DNA of 7,111 nucleotides from Desulfobacteraceae bacterium. Its GTDB lineage: Bacteria; Desulfobacterota; DSM-4660; Desulfatiglandales; Desulfatiglandaceae. The notes beneath the pieces were generated by a model. It worked only from the letters and a program-made list of their open reading frames with translations. It searched no databases and was not told where the DNA came from. This document shows positions 5,814 through 7,111 of this stretch, piece after piece. Numbering within the stretch: the first letter of the stretch is position 1; each line of letters opens with the position of its first letter. The DNA is taken from positions 1 through 7,111 of the forward strand of contig JAUVRS010000129.1 in assembly GCA_030597505.1 (NCBI GenBank), in the 5' to 3' direction. The position numbers and the translations under genes were made by a program.

Positions 5814-5906
5814 CCATTAGGGAACTAATGCCCATTTGAAAATGGCCGACCACTCTGTTACCATGCTTATTTTTGGCCTTTTATTCATCATCAAAATATG
5901 TGCAGG

Positions 5907-5919
5907 GCGGTCAAACCGC
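5907..5919 (+). repeat. Short hairpin abutting the AOR gene ribosome binding site
   Basis: GCGGT, loop CAA, ACCGC: a perfect five-base-pair stem ending one base before the AAGGAGG site at 5921. It could stack beside the ribosome binding site and tune initiation, but it is small enough to be chance. Confidence 0.3.
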
Positions 5920-5920
5920 A

Positions 5921-5927
5921 AAGGAGG
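5921..5927 (+). promoter_or_regulatory. Ribosome binding site of the AOR-family gene
   Basis: AAGGAGG, nine bases before the ATG at 5937. It selects this ATG over the in-frame Met five codons later. Confidence 0.7.
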
Positions 5928-5936
5928 AATGGTATA

Positions 5937-7111
5937 ATGATCGGCGGCTATATGGGCAAAATACTCGAAGTAGATCTTTCAACAGGCAGGATCTTGGAAA
6001 ATGAACTCCCTTCGGAAGAAACCCTCAGAAAATATCTGGGCTGTTTTGGTCTGGGGCTCCACTGGCTCTATGACAGATGCCCCCCCGGAACATCGGCCCA
6101 TGATCCTGAAAACCCCCTGATTTTTTTGACGGGTCCGCTCACAGCCACGGACGCGCCCGGCGCAACCAACCTGACCCTTGTTACCAAGAATCCTGACACC
6201 GAGTTTACCGCCGGCCGTTCTCATACCCACGGATTTTTTGGTCCCAACCTCAGATTTGCCGGCTATGACGGACTGATCGTGACCGGAAAATCTGAAAAAC
6301 CCGTTTTTCTCTGGATAAACGACGGCAAGACCGAGATCAGATCGGCTGAAAAGATTTGGGGTCAGGACACCCATGAAACCGAAGACCTCATCAAAAAAGA
6401 ACTGAGGGCACCCAAGGCAAGTGTGGCGGCCATTGGACCGGCGGGAGAAAATCTGTGCGCGGGGGCGCTTATTGAAAACGACTATAACCACTCCATGGCC
6501 CATGGGGGCTTGGGCGTGGTGATGGGGTCAAAAAAACTAAAGGCCATCGCGGTTTACGGCACTAAAGAGGTCCCGGTTGCTGACAAAGATTCGGCACGTG
6601 ATATTGCCAAACGCTGGCGAAAGTCACTTGACTACGGGCCGGATTCCCCATGGGCTCGTTTGGGGCGGGGCGGTGTTCCAAGAGGAGACTATAAGGGGAT
6701 AAAATCCATATATGGCCTTTGTGTCCGCAATATGCAGACGACCGTTCTGGATGGGTACGGTGACAGATGGTCAAAGCAAAAAATAACCCCAAAACCGTGT
6801 TATCGATGTCCCACTGCCTGTAGCTATGACCTGGAAATCCTCGAGGGCCCCCGGAAAGGCTATGTGGCGTCTCTGTGTGGGGGTGGTGAAAATGTGGAGG
6901 GTGCGTCATCCATACTCGGGATATCCGATCTTGGCGATGTGTTTTATCTCACCGATCTTTTTGATCGGCTGGGTATAGAGGCGAGCACCGCAGGGTGTAC
7001 GCTGGCGATGGCATTTGAGGCGTATCAGAGGGGTATTATCACCAAGGATGACACCGACGGGCTGGAGTTAAAGTGGGGGGATGTTGAAGTTGTTGAAAAG
7101 ATGGTCAGAAA
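5937..7111 (+). CDS. Aldehyde:ferredoxin oxidoreductase (AOR) family tungstoenzyme, N-terminal part
   Basis: The first 391 residues, cut by the window end; full AORs have about 600. The N-terminal tungsten-bispterin domain is plain: GYMGKILEVDLSTG (4-17), NPLIFLTGPLTATDAPG (59-75), HGFFGPNLRFAGYDGLIVTGKSE (98-120) and AAIGPAGENL (164-173). Domain 2 holds the [4Fe-4S] motif C288-x2-C291-x3-C295; the fourth Cys ligand would lie past the window end. AORs oxidise aldehydes, or reduce acids, using ferredoxin; the family also contains BamB, the tungsten subunit of class II benzoyl-CoA reductase. Two things differ from standard AORs. The usual GGRGLG loop reads GCFGLG (35-40), and the region after the iron-sulfur motif reads SLCGGGEN (312-319), with C314 where an EYE-type Glu motif is expected. 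The protein is soluble and oxygen-sensitive by family. Exact substrate and partner subunits are unknown. Confidence 0.92.
   Translation, partial: MIGGYMGKILEVDLSTGRILENELPSEETLRKYLGCFGLGLHWLYDRCPPGTSAHDPENPLIFLTGPLTATDAPGATNLTLVTKNPDTEFTAGRSHTHGFFGPNLRFAGYDGLIVTGKSEKPVFLWINDGKTEIRSAEKIWGQDTHETEDLIKKELRAPKASVAAIGPAGENLCAGALIENDYNHSMAHGGLGVVMGSKKLKAIAVYGTKEVPVADKDSARDIAKRWRKSLDYGPDSPWARLGRGGVPRGDYKGIKSIYGLCVRNMQTTVLDGYGDRWSKQKITPKPCYRCPTACSYDLEILEGPRKGYVASLCGGGENVEGASSILGISDLGDVFYLTDLFDRLGIEASTAGCTLAMAFEAYQRGIITKDDTDGLELKWGDVEVVEKMVR

Larger units (their letters stand above)
5609..5835 (-). pseudogene. Possible small gene split by a -1 frameshift at A AAA AAG
   Basis: Two minus-strand reading frames join across a run of six A. 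Frame one starts with ATG at 5835 (MGISSLMVYNQ) and reaches VSQVKK; taken on, it stops about 16 codons later. In the -1 frame the sequence continues ETTTYVVSGRIAGTLQV, through EVMEGIEDIMSIPKTRFF, to DNARDRQI and TGA at 5609. The joined product would be 75 residues, charged at its C-terminus and without cysteines. The junction is the heptamer AAAAAAG (5776-5782) in exactly the phase needed for a -1 slip, and a six-base-pair hairpin follows within three bases. There is no good ribosome binding site at either Met, and no protein family is recognised. It could be a decayed gene, a homopolymer error, a programmed frameshift or a chance open frame. Confidence 0.3.
5836..5936. other. Leader region upstream of the AOR-family gene
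   Basis: Non-coding stretch following the candidate promoter. Apart from a small hairpin at 5907-5919 and the Shine-Dalgarno site at 5921-5927, no structure or protein-like frame was recognised. Together with the doubtful ORF at 5609-5835 and the DUF302 upstream sequence, it makes up the 392-base gap between the DUF302 and AOR-family genes. Confidence 0.45.

Noticed and set aside
5979..6909. Minus-strand open frames under the AOR-family gene
   Set aside because: Antisense to a protein with clear AOR motifs; low-complexity His/Pro or Gly-rich translations typical of shadow frames.
1..7111. CRISPR array, tRNA or rRNA gene, or complete insertion sequence
   Set aside because: No regularly spaced repeats, no recognisable tRNA or rRNA sequence and no transposase frame were seen on either strand.

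Overview
This looks like chromosomal DNA from a strict anaerobe. A tungsten-type aldehyde oxidoreductase (AOR) family protein, a UbiD-type (de)carboxylase with a tiny zinc-ribbon partner and a CoA-pathway crotonase together suggest an aromatic- or fatty-acid-degrading Desulfobacterota-like bacterium (sulfate reducer or syntroph). That taxonomic guess is inference from gene content and mid-range base composition; there is no rRNA or marker gene here.

Left part (1-2266), unrelated single genes. The window opens inside a minus-strand exported FecR-domain protein (N-terminal 129 residues only). Between it and a plus-strand HAD phosphatase (678-1376) lies a roughly 170-bp element bounded by long imperfect inverted repeats (454-626), which resembles a REP/MITE-type repeat. 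A minus-strand SUMF1/formylglycine-generating-enzyme-fold protein (1425-2222) follows; it lacks the catalytic cysteine pair. It may be preceded by, and translationally coupled to, a 19-residue leader ORF (2207-2266).

Central part (2267-5066), an apparent operon. A 312-bp AT-rich intergenic region carries a good sigma-70-like promoter (TTGATT, 16 bp, TATAAT), and its -35 box is one arm of a perfect inverted repeat, a candidate operator. Downstream, three genes are tightly spaced, each with a ribosome binding site: a UbiD-family prenyl-FMN (de)carboxylase, a 60-residue four-cysteine zinc-ribbon protein and a crotonase-fold enzyme. The crotonase lacks the two hydratase glutamates but keeps the Asp typical of PaaG-like isomerases.

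Right part (5067-7111). A minus-strand DUF302 protein (5158-5544) converges on the operon. The next 392 bp hold a possible small minus-strand gene split at an A AAA AAG heptamer (frameshifted remnant, sequencing error or programmed -1 frameshift) and a likely promoter for the last gene. That gene encodes an AOR-family tungstoenzyme subunit (391 residues, cut by the window end) with the CxxCxxxC iron-sulfur motif and a Cys near where classical AORs have Glu.

Working hypothesis (inference): the UbiD, zinc-ribbon, crotonase and AOR genes form an anaerobic module for carboxylating or decarboxylating a substrate and processing its CoA thioester, with the AOR doing low-potential redox chemistry. 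No UbiX (prenyl-FMN synthase), CoA ligase or electron-transfer partner is visible, so the substrate cannot be named.
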